Source: Fusobacterium perfoetens ATCC 29250
Lineage (GTDB): Bacteria > Fusobacteriota > Fusobacteriia > Fusobacteriales > Fusobacteriaceae
Reading direction: 5' to 3'
NCBI RefSeq assembly: GCF_000622245.1
Contig: NZ_KK211416.1
Span: 292,296 to 356,295, forward strand
DNA length: 64,000 nucleotides
Position numbers and translations under genes: made by a program
The notes under the pieces: generated by a model
Database searches by the model: none
What the model saw: the letters and a program-made list of their open reading frames with translations, nothing else
What the model was told of the DNA's origin: nothing
In this document: piece after piece, positions 49,486-58,531 of the stretch
Layout of the letters: each line of letters opens with the position of its first letter
How positions within the stretch are numbered: position 1 is the stretch's first letter

Positions 49486-49606
49486 TATGAGAAATCTCAA
49501 AGATTTTTCTAGAAATAATTGATTAAAATCAATTTTTCGTTATACTCATCCTATTTATTTTGTGTTATATAGAAAAGAGCACCTTTTCCCAGGGGTGCTC
49601 TTTTCT
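49486..49606 (+). ncRNA. Candidate structured small RNA (about 120 nt)
   Basis: Starts at a consensus-like promoter and ends at a strong terminator, with no downstream gene on the plus strand. The body folds as a three-way junction: ATGAG/CTCAT closes it, AAATCT/AGATTT forms arm 2 with a 3-base loop, and AATTGATT/AATCAATT forms arm 3. No open frame of note. The family is unknown; it may be an sRNA or an orphan aptamer. Confidence 0.5.
49571..49606. terminator. Bidirectional terminator
   Basis: AGAAAAGAGCACC/GGTGCTCTTTTCT stem with a 10-base loop; ends the candidate RNA (+) and the minus-strand operon. Confidence 0.88.
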
Positions 49607-49615
49607 CATTCTATT

Positions 49616-50098
49616 TTATTTAATAATAAATCTTGCTTTTAATCTACTTGCTACTAAGCTCACAAATCTAACCTGTTTTGTCATCATCAATGGTATAATA
49701 ATTTTTCTTCTGTCAAAAGTAATAATATCTAAAACAGGTTGAACTTTACCTCTTTTTCCTACTACTTCTTCTCTTAATTCACAACTCTCTATATTTTCAA
49801 ATTTTAATTCTACATCTTTACTTTTTAACATATCTCTATCAAAATCAAGTACAATTCCATAACTTAAAAATAGTTTTATATGTTTAAAAGAAAGAAAAAG
49901 AAAAATAAATCCTACTACAATATCTTTTATATCTTTACTAGATAAATATATATATATTTGTAAAAGCCCAGCAATTAGAAATGGAATTCCTGTTCCTAAC
50001 CACATTACTGTCCTTTTTAATTCAAGAGAAAATTTTTCTTTTCCAGAAACTTCTAAATCTTTTCTTATTTTTTTTATAAATTCTTCATAAAATAACAT
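49616..50098 (-). CDS. Hypothetical membrane protein with a PH-like C-terminal half
   Basis: Unrecognised 160-residue protein. The N-terminal 35 residues are charged, then two adjacent membrane helices (about 32-50 and 57-77) form a hairpin, followed by a beta-rich cytoplasmic domain (GIVLDFDRDMLKSKDVELKFENIESCELREE, DIITFDRRKIIIPL). This is the layout of small bacterial PH (YdbT-like) proteins. It lies 10 bases after glpX and is the last gene of the ftsI-priA-def-ftsB-glpX run. Function unknown. Confidence 0.6.
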   Translation of the reverse strand: MLFYEEFIKKIRKDLEVSGKEKFSLELKRTVMWLGTGIPFLIAGLLQIYIYLSSKDIKDIVVGFIFLFLSFKHIKLFLSYGIVLDFDRDMLKSKDVELKFENIESCELREEVVGKRGKVQPVLDIITFDRRKIIIPLMMTKQVRFVSLVASRLKARFIIK

Positions 50099-50108
50099 AT
50101 TTAAACAC

Positions 50109-51155
50109 CTATATTACTAAATCATTAAGATGAGAATCTTTAAAATCTAAATTATGTATAGAATTTATATATCTTATTGTCTTACTCATTCCTCTAACTA
50201 AAAGAGTTTGAGTTTTAGCAATATTCCCTTTTCTTTTTACTCCCTCTAGTAAATCTCCTGTAGTTATTCCTGTAGCTGAAAAAATAATTTCATCTGATTT
50301 TGCCATATCTTCAAGAAGTAATTTTTTTCCAACTTCTACACCTGCTTCTTTACATCTTCTCTCTTCATCAAGAGATATTTTATCATTTTTATCATCAGAA
50401 CCTTTTACATCACTTCTTAAAACAAGTCTTCCTTGCATATCTCCACCTAAAACTCTAATAACAGCAGCTGATACTACTCCTTCTGGAGCTCCACCTATTC
50501 CATACATCATATCAACTTCAGAATCTACTAAACAAGTTAAAATAGAAGTTGCTACATCACCATCAGAAAAAACATACATTTTTACTCCTAAATCTCTCAT
50601 TCTTTGAATAACTTTTTTATGTCTAGGTTTATCTAAAATAGCCACCATAACATCTTTCACTTCTTTATTTAATGCCTTTGCTACAGCCCTTATATTATCT
50701 TCTAAAGACTTATCTAAATCAATGACACCTTTAGCTTCTGGTCCAACTACCATTTTTTCCATATACATATCAGGAGCTTTTAAAAAAGAACCTTTTTCTG
50801 CTGCTGCTAATACAGCAATAGCATTAGGTTGTCCTTGAGCTGTCATTCTTGTACCTTCAATTGGGTCTACTGCTATATCTACAAGAGATAATTCATCTTC
50901 TGTATAAGGCTCAATCTCTTTAGGATTATATTTAAGTCCCAACTTTTCTCCTATATATAACATAGGAGCTTCATCAATCTCTCCTTCTCCAATAACAATT
51001 TCACCATCAATTTTCATTCTATTTAAAACATTTCTCATAGCTTCAACTGCTGCATTATCAGCTAAATTTTTATCTCCTCTTCCTACCCATTTTTGAGCAG
51101 CAAGTGCTGCAGCTTCTGTAACTCTAGCAAAATCTAAAGCTATTTCTTTTTTCAT
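50109..51155 (-). CDS. glpX: Fructose-1,6-bisphosphatase class II
   Basis: Gluconeogenic Li-sensitive phosphatase. The 348 residues carry GLPX-type blocks: LDFARVTEAAALAAQKWVGRGDKNLADNAAVEAMR, EIVIGEGEIDEAPMLYIGE, the metal-site DIAVDPIEGT, DGDVATSILTCL, GIGGAPEGVVSAA, and FSATGITTGDLLEGV. The fit is close throughout. It follows ftsB by 24 bases with AGGAGGAAA before the ATG, a place not functionally related to division. It would allow sugar synthesis from amino acids and pyruvate. Confidence 0.95.
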   Translation of the reverse strand: MKKEIALDFARVTEAAALAAQKWVGRGDKNLADNAAVEAMRNVLNRMKIDGEIVIGEGEIDEAPMLYIGEKLGLKYNPKEIEPYTEDELSLVDIAVDPIEGTRMTAQGQPNAIAVLAAAEKGSFLKAPDMYMEKMVVGPEAKGVIDLDKSLEDNIRAVAKALNKEVKDVMVAILDKPRHKKVIQRMRDLGVKMYVFSDGDVATSILTCLVDSEVDMMYGIGGAPEGVVSAAVIRVLGGDMQGRLVLRSDVKGSDDKNDKISLDEERRCKEAGVEVGKKLLLEDMAKSDEIIFSATGITTGDLLEGVKRKGNIAKTQTLLVRGMSKTIRYINSIHNLDFKDSHLNDLVI

Positions 51156-51179
51156 TTTTCCTCCTTAAGAATTATAAAT

Positions 51180-51452
51180 TTATTTAATCAAAACTTTATA
51201 TATTTTTTCTCCTGGTTTAACCATTTTTAATTTTTCTCTTACAAGTTTTTCTCTATAAAATTCACTATCTAAGTTTTTTATATCCCTTTCATATTCTCTA
51301 ATATTTTCATTTAAAGTATCTTTTTTCTCTTTTAAAGATATTAATTCTATATTCAATTTTGTTATTTTTTCATAACTTCTATAAATTCTTGGAATAAATG
51401 CAAATACTACTATACTACTAAAAAAAATTACAATAAATCTCTTGTATTTCAA
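51180..51452 (-). CDS. FtsB/DivIC family septum protein
   Basis: Small bitopic division protein that joins the FtsQLB-type complex. One N-terminal membrane helix (about 5-22), then a coiled coil (YEKITKLNIELISLKEKKDTLNENIREYERDIKNLDSEF) and the family's short end YREKLVREKLKMVKPGEKIYKV. I choose TTG at 51452 because AGGTGA precedes it properly, giving 90 residues; a GTG at 51461 (93 residues) touches the def stop but lacks a ribosome site. It sits in a cell-wall/translation operon below the ftsI-like gene. Confidence 0.85.
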   Translation of the reverse strand: MKYKRFIVIFFSSIVVFAFIPRIYRSYEKITKLNIELISLKEKKDTLNENIREYERDIKNLDSEFYREKLVREKLKMVKPGEKIYKVLIK

Positions 51453-51461
51453 AATTGTCAC

Positions 51462-51974
51462 CTATTTTTTTAATTTTTTTTCAGTTTCTTTTTTTATAAG
51501 ATGTAATTTTTTAGAAATAATTTTTCTTGAAACAGGAGATATTCTTTCTATAAATAACTTCCCTTCTAAATGGTCATACTCATGTTGAAAAGCTTTAGCT
51601 AAAAATCCTGTCATTTCCTCTTCAACTTCTTCTCCATCTTTATTTTGATATTTTACTTTTATTCTAGCAGCTCTTTTAACTTTTTTATATATTCCAGGAA
51701 CACTTAAACATCCTTCATCACTTTCAGTATATTCTTCAGACATTTCTAAAATTTCTGGGTTTATAATTTTTCTAATAACTTTATCTCCTACATCTAATAC
51801 AAAAAATCTTTTATTTATTCCTACTTGAGGTGCTGCAAGCCCTACTCCAGTAGCTTCATGCATAGTTTCTACCATATCTTCTAATATGTTTTTTATTTCT
51901 TCTGTTATTTCTTCAACTTTTTCACATTTTACATTTAAACAATTATCACCATAAGTTCTTATTTCGTATAACAT
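51462..51974 (-). CDS. def: Peptide deformylase
   Basis: Removes formyl from nascent protein N-termini. All three family motifs are present in 170 residues: GVGLAAPQVG, DEGCLSVPG (metal cysteine) and QHEYDHLEG (HEXXH). The basic C-terminal tail (KKLHLIKKETEKKLKK) is typical of AT-rich genomes. It lies 18 bases after priA, as in many bacteria where priA, def and fmt cluster; fmt is not next here. Confidence 0.96.
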   Translation of the reverse strand: MLYEIRTYGDNCLNVKCEKVEEITEEIKNILEDMVETMHEATGVGLAAPQVGINKRFFVLDVGDKVIRKIINPEILEMSEEYTESDEGCLSVPGIYKKVKRAARIKVKYQNKDGEEVEEEMTGFLAKAFQHEYDHLEGKLFIERISPVSRKIISKKLHLIKKETEKKLKK

Positions 51975-51992
51975 TTCTACCTTCTTTCATAA

Positions 51993-54314
51993 TTATATTA
52001 AATTTATTGGGTCAACATCAATTACAATTCTACAATTTTTTTTATCAAAATTTTCTAAAATTCTTGATATTTCCTTTTTAAAATAATTTATTTTTTCTTT
52101 TTTCCCTTTAATAAAAATATTTTTTCTATATCTATCTTTAACTTTATAAACTAAACTTTTATTTGGAGGAAAAATTTCCACATAATCTCTTTTTATAAGT
52201 TTATAAAAAGAATTAATCACCTCTTCAAGAATTTTCTCATCTGTAGATGAGAAACCTATATTAATAGTTTTAGAAAATGGTGGATATTCTAAAAGTTCCC
52301 TCATCTCTATTTCTTTTTTATAAAAAGAATCATAATCACTATTTTTTATATTTTCCATAATATAGTTTTCAGGCTGATAAGTTTGAATTATAACCTTACC
52401 TTTTTTATTCTCTCTTCCTGCTCTTCCAGCAACCTGTGTTATAAGTTGAAAAGTTTTTTCTGAAGCTCTAAAGTCTGGAAAATTTAATATTAAATCAGCA
52501 TTTATAACTCCTACTAAGGTTACATCTGGAAAATGTAACCCTTTTGCTATCATCTGTGTCCCTATCATTATATCATATTTTTTATTTAAAAAATCAAAAT
52601 ATGCTTTTTCATAAAAATTTTTTTCTTTTGTTGTTTCAGAATCAACTCTTATTATAGGAACATCAAAATATTCCTTTAATTTTTCTTCTATCTGTTCAGT
52701 TCCTTTTCCACCATAATATAGATTATGGCTTCCACACTTACTACATTTTCCAGTAAATCTAATTTCTTTTCCACAATAATTACATTTTAATTTTTGATTA
52801 CTTTCATAGTAACTTAATTTTATTGAACAGTGGTCACATTCTTCTATATGACCACAATCTTTACATTGAATCATTGTAGAATATCCTTTTCTATTCAAGA
52901 GAATAATAACTTGTTCTTTTCTTAATAAAGTTTCCCTTATATTTTGTAAAAGTTTTTTACTAAAAAAATTATTTTCTTCTGCTTTCATATCCACTATTTC
53001 TACTTCTGGAAGATTAGAATCATTAAATCTCTTATTCAAAATTTCTAATTGAAATTTTTTATTTTTTCCTAAAAAGTAGCTCTCTATATCAGGAGTTGCA
53101 GAACCAAATACAACTTTTGAATTTTCTAACATGGCTTTTTTTATTGCCACATATTTTGCATTATATCTAGGATTAGTATCTTGTTTGTAGGTATTTTCAT
53201 GTTCCTCATCTACAATTATATATTCTAGGTTCTTAACAGGAGCAAATATAGCAGACCTTGCTCCTAAAACTATTTTTTTATATCCTTTTTCTATATATAT
53301 CCATTCTTTTTTCTTTTCGGAATCAGATATATTACTGTGTAAAACTGCTACCTCATCTCCAAATTCTTTTCTAAATCTATTTTTCATTTGAGGAGTAAGA
53401 GAAATTTCTGGAACTAAAAATATACTTCCTTTGTTTTTAATTAAAGCATTTTTTATAAGCCTTATATAAATTTCAGTTTTTCCACTTCCTGTAACCCCTT
53501 TTATTAAAAAGTATTTATTAAAAGATATTTCAATATTTTTTACAATTTTTTCTTGTTCTTTATTAAGCACAATATCAGTTGAAATTTTTTTGTTTAAATC
53601 TTCAGTTATTTTATAATTATCCTTTTCATAAATATTTTTTTCTAAAAATAATATTTTTTTATTTATAAGTTTATTTATAGTTTTTTTTTCAAACTTTTCT
53701 TCTAAAGTTTTCTTAGGAATTTTTTTCTTACTCAAAAAATATTTATAAATATTTTCTAAAACTTTTTTTTTCTCCATAGAAAAATATTTTTCAAAATTAA
53801 AAGATACTTTCTTATTTTTATCTATTATTAAAAGTTCTTCTTTTATATATTTCTTTAAAGTCTCTAAATCTATTTTTTTTCTCAAAGTTTCTTTATTAAC
53901 AGATTCTTTTGAATAAAAATAATCTAATATCTCTTTCTCTTCATTTGATAAATCTAAATTTTTATAACTACTTACTAAAAGACTATAAGTTTCATTATAA
54001 TGAATTTTTAACTCTTTAGGAATAGCTGTAGAAATAACTTGTGAAAAATTACACATATAATAATTTGAAATCCATATTAAAAGTTCTATATAGTTTTCAG
54101 AAAAAGATAACTCATTTTCTAATTTTCTTTTAATTTCAAGAACTTTAAAATCAAATTTCTGTTCTTGCTCTTTCTGAATAACAAATGCTCCTTTTTCTTG
54201 ATTTCTAAAATTAACTACTACTCTATCACCTATATTAAATTTATCATCTTTATCAAGGTAAGTGAAAAAAGAGTTTGTTCCATCAACAAACAATTTATAA
54301 TATCTCATTTTCAC
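51993..54314 (-). CDS. priA: Primosomal protein N' (replication restart helicase PriA)
   Basis: 3'-5' helicase that reloads the replisome at stalled forks. The N-terminal DNA-binding region is present (YKLFVDGTNSFFTYLDKDDKFNIGDRVVVNF). The helicase core has GVTGSGKTEIY, DEEHENTYKQ, FGSATPDIES and GTQMIAKGLHFPDVTLV. An eight-cysteine zinc region (CKDCGHIEECDHC, CNYCG, CSKCGS) lies between. The 773 residues are full length. It starts 6 bases after the ftsI-like gene's end. Confidence 0.95.
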   Translation of the reverse strand: MKMRYYKLFVDGTNSFFTYLDKDDKFNIGDRVVVNFRNQEKGAFVIQKEQEQKFDFKVLEIKRKLENELSFSENYIELLIWISNYYMCNFSQVISTAIPKELKIHYNETYSLLVSSYKNLDLSNEEKEILDYFYSKESVNKETLRKKIDLETLKKYIKEELLIIDKNKKVSFNFEKYFSMEKKKVLENIYKYFLSKKKIPKKTLEEKFEKKTINKLINKKILFLEKNIYEKDNYKITEDLNKKISTDIVLNKEQEKIVKNIEISFNKYFLIKGVTGSGKTEIYIRLIKNALIKNKGSIFLVPEISLTPQMKNRFRKEFGDEVAVLHSNISDSEKKKEWIYIEKGYKKIVLGARSAIFAPVKNLEYIIVDEEHENTYKQDTNPRYNAKYVAIKKAMLENSKVVFGSATPDIESYFLGKNKKFQLEILNKRFNDSNLPEVEIVDMKAEENNFFSKKLLQNIRETLLRKEQVIILLNRKGYSTMIQCKDCGHIEECDHCSIKLSYYESNQKLKCNYCGKEIRFTGKCSKCGSHNLYYGGKGTEQIEEKLKEYFDVPIIRVDSETTKEKNFYEKAYFDFLNKKYDIMIGTQMIAKGLHFPDVTLVGVINADLILNFPDFRASEKTFQLITQVAGRAGRENKKGKVIIQTYQPENYIMENIKNSDYDSFYKKEIEMRELLEYPPFSKTINIGFSSTDEKILEEVINSFYKLIKRDYVEIFPPNKSLVYKVKDRYRKNIFIKGKKEKINYFKKEISRILENFDKKNCRIVIDVDPINLI

Positions 54315-54320
54315 TACCTC

Positions 54321-56435
54321 CTACTTTAATATTACTTTTATCTCTGCATTTTCTGATAATTCTGTATCTATTGGTGGATAAAATTCTTTAACTATTCCTG
54401 TCCCTTCAATTTTTAAATTAACTTTATTTCCACTAAAAATATCTACTACTTCTCTTAAAGTTTTTCCTTTTAAATCTGGCATTCTGTAAATTTCATTATT
54501 TTTTGCCTCTGTTCTTATATCTTGTATTTCATTTTGAGTAATTGTTATTTTAGAAATATTATTAGAAACTATTTCTCTTGTCATAGTTAATCTTTTTATA
54601 ACATTTCCAAAAACTGGAGCTGCAACTAATCCTCCAAATTTTTTATCTACATTAGGCTTATAAAACATTATTAATCCTACATATTTAGGTTTATTTACTG
54701 GAAAAAATCCTATAAATGAAGTCAAATAATCTTCTTTTAAATATCCTACTCTTCCAGCACTTATTTGTGCTGTTCCTGTTTTCCCACCTATTGTATAACC
54801 TTCTACTTTTGCTTTTTCTCCTCCTCCACTTTCAACAACATCTTCTAACATTTTCTTCATTTTTTCAGAAGTTTCTTTTGAAATTGGAGTCTTTATAACT
54901 TCTGGAATATTTCTTCTAATAACAGTTGAATCACTACTATCAATTATTTTTTCTATTAAATATGGTTTATAAAGTTTTCCTCCATTTACTAAGGATGAAA
55001 AAGCCATTATCATTTGAATAGGAGTAACAACTATTCCCTGTCCAAAAGATATTGTACTTTTTTTAAGTTTATCCCATTTTTTACTAGGAATATTATATGG
55101 TTTTCTTTCATATGGAAAATCTATATTTGTTTTATTATAAAATCCAAAATCATCTAAATATTCTTCTATTTTTGAATCTTCTATATTATCAGTTAACATT
55201 ACCATCCCAACATTACTTGATTTTTCAAGAATTTGTTTTACTGTTAATTCACCTTTTAAAGACCTTGTAGCTTCCTTTATAGTATGGCCATATTTTTTTA
55301 TTCTTCCATCTCCTATGTCAAAAATAGAGTCTTCTGTTATATATCCATCATTTAATGCTCCAGCAACTATAATAGGTTTAAATATAGAACCTGGTTCAAC
55401 TTGATTTTGAAATAAAGGATTTCTTACGATATGAGGATTTTTATGAAAACTTGATAGAGCTAAAATGGCTCCTGTATTCGGGTCTACAATTATTCCATAA
55501 GCTTCTTCTGAATCTGTTTCTTCAAATTGTTTCTTTATTTCATCATTTAGTATATATTGTAAATCATCTTCAATGGTTAAATATAAATCTTTTCCATCAG
55601 ATGAAATATCTAATATTTTTTTAGCAGTTGGAATAGTAAATTTTCTATTTTTTATAAAACTTCTTTTTATTTTCATATTTTTAGGTTTTAGGTATGACTC
55701 ATACTCTTTTTCTATTCCACTAATTCCTACCAAATTTTCTCCATTAGAATCAAGTCCTAAAACTCCTACTATATTTTCATAAATTTCTTTTCTATAATAT
55801 GTTCTTTCATTTTCTTCTTTTAAAATAATTTCATTATTTCTTAAACCATATTTTTTCATTATTTCTTCTATTTTTTTCTTTTCTTCTAGATTAAGATTTA
55901 CATCTAAAAGATTATATCTTTTTTTCCTTTGACTTTCTTTTAATAAATGGTCTATAAATTCTTTTTTGTTTCTATTTAATGAAAGTGTATCAACAATTTC
56001 TGTAGTAATTTCAGGTAATTTATTTGTTAAAGATAACATATATGGGTCAATTATAATATCATACACACTAATATCATAAACTATTTCTCTTCCATTTTTA
56101 TTATAAATAGTTCCCCTTTTACCTTTAAGAAGTGAAAAACCTTCAACTTGTTTTCTTATTAAACCTTGATATTTTCCATTATCAATAATTTGGACTTTAT
56201 AAATTCTTAGAAAAAAAATCATAATAAAGAAAAATATAATATCACAACTTGCTAAAGCTCTAGCTGTAAATCTTTTTTTCTTTCCTAATTTTTTCCATTT
56301 TCTAAATATCCATAAAATATATATCAGAAAAAATATTGAAGCTACAATGTAAAGATGATTTTTTAAAATGATAGAACCAATTAAAAATAATATATTTAAT
56401 ATGATAAGTAAAATTTTTAATAATTTAGTATTCAT
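54321..56435 (-). CDS. Division-type class B penicillin-binding protein with PASTA domain (FtsI/PBP2-like)
   Basis: Monofunctional transpeptidase for septal peptidoglycan. Three or so hydrophobic segments occupy the first 75 residues, unusual for a bitopic FtsI. A dimerisation domain follows (KGKRGTIYNKNGREIVYDISVYDI), then transpeptidase motifs SIFK (EPGSIFKPIIVAGAL), SSN (EKSSNVGM) and KTG (GGKTGTAQ). The last 60 residues form one PASTA domain (RMPDLKGKTLREVVDIFSGNKVNLKIEG). PASTA on this enzyme recalls SpoVD and Gram-positive PBP2x. It heads the operon. Confidence 0.88.
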   Translation of the reverse strand: MNTKLLKILLIILNILFLIGSIILKNHLYIVASIFFLIYILWIFRKWKKLGKKKRFTARALASCDIIFFFIMIFFLRIYKVQIIDNGKYQGLIRKQVEGFSLLKGKRGTIYNKNGREIVYDISVYDIIIDPYMLSLTNKLPEITTEIVDTLSLNRNKKEFIDHLLKESQRKKRYNLLDVNLNLEEKKKIEEIMKKYGLRNNEIILKEENERTYYRKEIYENIVGVLGLDSNGENLVGISGIEKEYESYLKPKNMKIKRSFIKNRKFTIPTAKKILDISSDGKDLYLTIEDDLQYILNDEIKKQFEETDSEEAYGIIVDPNTGAILALSSFHKNPHIVRNPLFQNQVEPGSIFKPIIVAGALNDGYITEDSIFDIGDGRIKKYGHTIKEATRSLKGELTVKQILEKSSNVGMVMLTDNIEDSKIEEYLDDFGFYNKTNIDFPYERKPYNIPSKKWDKLKKSTISFGQGIVVTPIQMIMAFSSLVNGGKLYKPYLIEKIIDSSDSTVIRRNIPEVIKTPISKETSEKMKKMLEDVVESGGGEKAKVEGYTIGGKTGTAQISAGRVGYLKEDYLTSFIGFFPVNKPKYVGLIMFYKPNVDKKFGGLVAAPVFGNVIKRLTMTREIVSNNISKITITQNEIQDIRTEAKNNEIYRMPDLKGKTLREVVDIFSGNKVNLKIEGTGIVKEFYPPIDTELSENAEIKVILK

Positions 56436-56583
56436 TAATCTATATCCTTTTATACTTATTTAATTTTTCAATATATATTATAACAAAAGATATTACTAAT
56501 GTAAAAAATTTTTTTAACTTGAAGAAAAAAATTTTTTTTGTTAAAATACTTCTGTAATACTATATATTTTAGGAGGACTATTT

Positions 56584-56823
56584 ATGGCTAAGACACTTTC
56601 TTTCGAAAAGATAGTTGAAAATATAGATGAAATTATAGAAAAATTAGAAACAGGAGATTTATCTCTTGAGGATTCCATAAAAGAATATGAAAAAGCAATG
56701 AAATATATCAATAATGCAAAAAAAATATTAAATTCTGCTGAAGGAAAATTATTAAAAGTTATTGATAAAGATGGAGAAATAGAGATAGAAAATTTTAATA
56801 AGGAGAATGAGGAAAATGCTTAA
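56584..56823 (+). CDS. xseB: Exodeoxyribonuclease VII small subunit
   Basis: Small helical partner of XseA in single-strand DNA exonuclease VII. The 79 residues match the family: LSFEKIVENIDEIIEKLETGDLSLEDSIKEYEKAMKYINNAKKILNSAEGK. AGGAGG precedes the ATG. The C-terminal tail is acidic. It overlaps ispA by eight bases, the common xseB-ispA arrangement; xseA is not in the window. Confidence 0.94.
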   Translation: MAKTLSFEKIVENIDEIIEKLETGDLSLEDSIKEYEKAMKYINNAKKILNSAEGKLLKVIDKDGEIEIENFNKENEENA

Positions 56824-57703
56824 AGATTATTTGAATCAAAAAAAAGAAATATTAGAAAATAAAGTAAATGAATATTTAAGTGATTTAGAATATCCTTGGC
56901 AAATTGCTGATGGAATGAAATATGCCATATTAAATGGTGGAAAAAGAATAAGACCTATTCTTCTTTTTATGATTCTAGACTTATTTAATAAAGATGAAAA
57001 ATTTGCTTATCCTACAGCAGTAGGTTTAGAAATGATTCACTCTTATTCATTAGTTCATGATGATTTACCAGCTCTAGATAATGATGATTATAGAAGAGGA
57101 AAACTTACTACTCATAAAAAATTTGGTGAAGCAGAGGGAATATTAATAGGAGATGCTTTATTAACTCATGCTTTTAATATTTTTACTGAAAAAAATATTG
57201 GTTTACTTTCTTCTGAAAAAATAGTTGAAATAGTTAGACTTACTTCTAGCTATGCTGGTATTAATGGAATGATTGGTGGACAAATGATAGATATCGAAAG
57301 TGAAGGAAAAAAAATAGATATGAAAACTTTAAAATATATCCATAAAAATAAAACAGGAAAACTTTTAAGACTTCCTATTGAATTTGGCTGCATTATAGCT
57401 GATGTTCCTTTAGAAATCAGAAAAAAATTAGAAGAGTTCGCTGATTTAATAGGCTTAGCTTTTCAAATAAAAGATGATATTTTAGATATAGAAGGGGATT
57501 TTGATACTTTAGGAAAACCTATTGGAAGTGATGTAGAACTTGAAAAATCTACTTATCCTTCTTTAATTGGATTAGTTGAAAGCAAAAAACTTTTAATTGA
57601 AATAACTGAAAATGCAAAAAATATTATAAAAAATAATTTTTCTGAAGAAAAAGGAAAATTATTAATTGAACTTGCTGATTATATAGCTTTTAGAAAAAAA
57701 TAA
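56816..57703 (+). CDS. ispA: Polyprenyl (farnesyl/geranylgeranyl) diphosphate synthase
   Basis: Chain elongation of isoprenoids for undecaprenyl and quinone precursors. The 295 residues include GGKRIRPILLF, first aspartate motif HDDLPALDNDD, GKLTTHKKFGEAEGILIGDALL, GGQMIDIES, KTGKLLR and second aspartate motif KDDILDIEGD. I start at ATG 56816, ten bases after AAGGAG; the ATG at 56807 sits too close to that site. It is translationally coupled to xseB. Confidence 0.93.
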   Translation: MLKDYLNQKKEILENKVNEYLSDLEYPWQIADGMKYAILNGGKRIRPILLFMILDLFNKDEKFAYPTAVGLEMIHSYSLVHDDLPALDNDDYRRGKLTTHKKFGEAEGILIGDALLTHAFNIFTEKNIGLLSSEKIVEIVRLTSSYAGINGMIGGQMIDIESEGKKIDMKTLKYIHKNKTGKLLRLPIEFGCIIADVPLEIRKKLEEFADLIGLAFQIKDDILDIEGDFDTLGKPIGSDVELEKSTYPSLIGLVESKKLLIEITENAKNIIKNNFSEEKGKLLIELADYIAFRKK

Positions 57704-57788
57704 TTTTTTTAATAAATATATTTAATATTAAAAGAAAATATGATATCATAATAAATGATACATATTTTGTGATTATTAGGAGGAGAGA

Positions 57789-58493
57789 ATGAAAGTTAAA
57801 AGTATACTAGTTGCACATAGAGCACAAATTAATCCACAATTAGGAGCTGTTGATGCTTTAGGAATTTTTGATAACATGATTCAACCTATGTTTCCTATTC
57901 CTATGCAACACATGTCAATAGTTATAACAATAGAGGAGATTTTAAAACCAACTTTATTTGAAGTTAGATTAAATGGTCCTGAAGGAGATTTAATTACAAA
58001 AGGAGAGTTTCAACCAATGGTAGACCCATTTGGAGTAGGTAAAAAAATATTAGACCTTGAAAAATTCTTAATTCCTACAAGAGGAAGATATACAATAGAA
58101 ATATTTGAGAAAACTCCAGATAATAAATATAAATTTATTGCTGAAAATACTTTATTTATTGCTGACTATCCACCTCAAAGACCTTTTACTCAAGAGGAAA
58201 TTAACCATATTTTAGCAGATGATACTGTTATTAAAGTAATAAGAACAGAATTCCAACCTGTAGGATATGATAAAAAAATAAAAATTCAACATAGTCTTGA
58301 TAAAAATGTTCCTGTACAAGAAGGATATATAACAATTCCTGAAGATAATAAATTAGTTTTAGATGGAAAAGAATTTGATTTATTAGGACTAAGAAGACAT
58401 TTAGAATGGATGTTTGGAAGACCTCTTCCAAAACCAGAAGAAATGAAACAACCTGAAGAAACAAAAGAACCTGAAGAAAATAAAATTAACTAA
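57789..58493 (+). CDS. DUF6941-like protein of unknown function
   Basis: The first 130 residues form a compact beta-rich domain (ILVAHRAQINPQLGAVDALGIFDNM, MSIVITIEEILKPTLFEVRLNGPEGD, GRYTIEIF) that resembles the DUF6941 family, a group of small proteins with no assigned function. The second half (residues 140-210) is a less conserved extension, and the tail consists of three near-copies of a KxPEE unit, so it is probably disordered. There is no signal peptide or membrane segment. AGGAGGAGAG precedes the ATG. It stands alone between ispA and a terminator. Confidence 0.6.
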   Translation: MKVKSILVAHRAQINPQLGAVDALGIFDNMIQPMFPIPMQHMSIVITIEEILKPTLFEVRLNGPEGDLITKGEFQPMVDPFGVGKKILDLEKFLIPTRGRYTIEIFEKTPDNKYKFIAENTLFIADYPPQRPFTQEEINHILADDTVIKVIRTEFQPVGYDKKIKIQHSLDKNVPVQEGYITIPEDNKLVLDGKEFDLLGLRRHLEWMFGRPLPKPEEMKQPEETKEPEENKIN

Positions 58494-58498
58494 ATAAA

Positions 58499-58531
58499 AA
58501 TAGGCAGTAGAAATTTCTACTGCCTATTTAT
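58499..58531. terminator. Bidirectional terminator
   Basis: TAGGCAGTAGAAA/TTTCTACTGCCTA perfect 13-bp inverted repeat with no spacer beyond the loop bases, overlapping the stop region of the minus-strand TPR gene. Confidence 0.9.
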
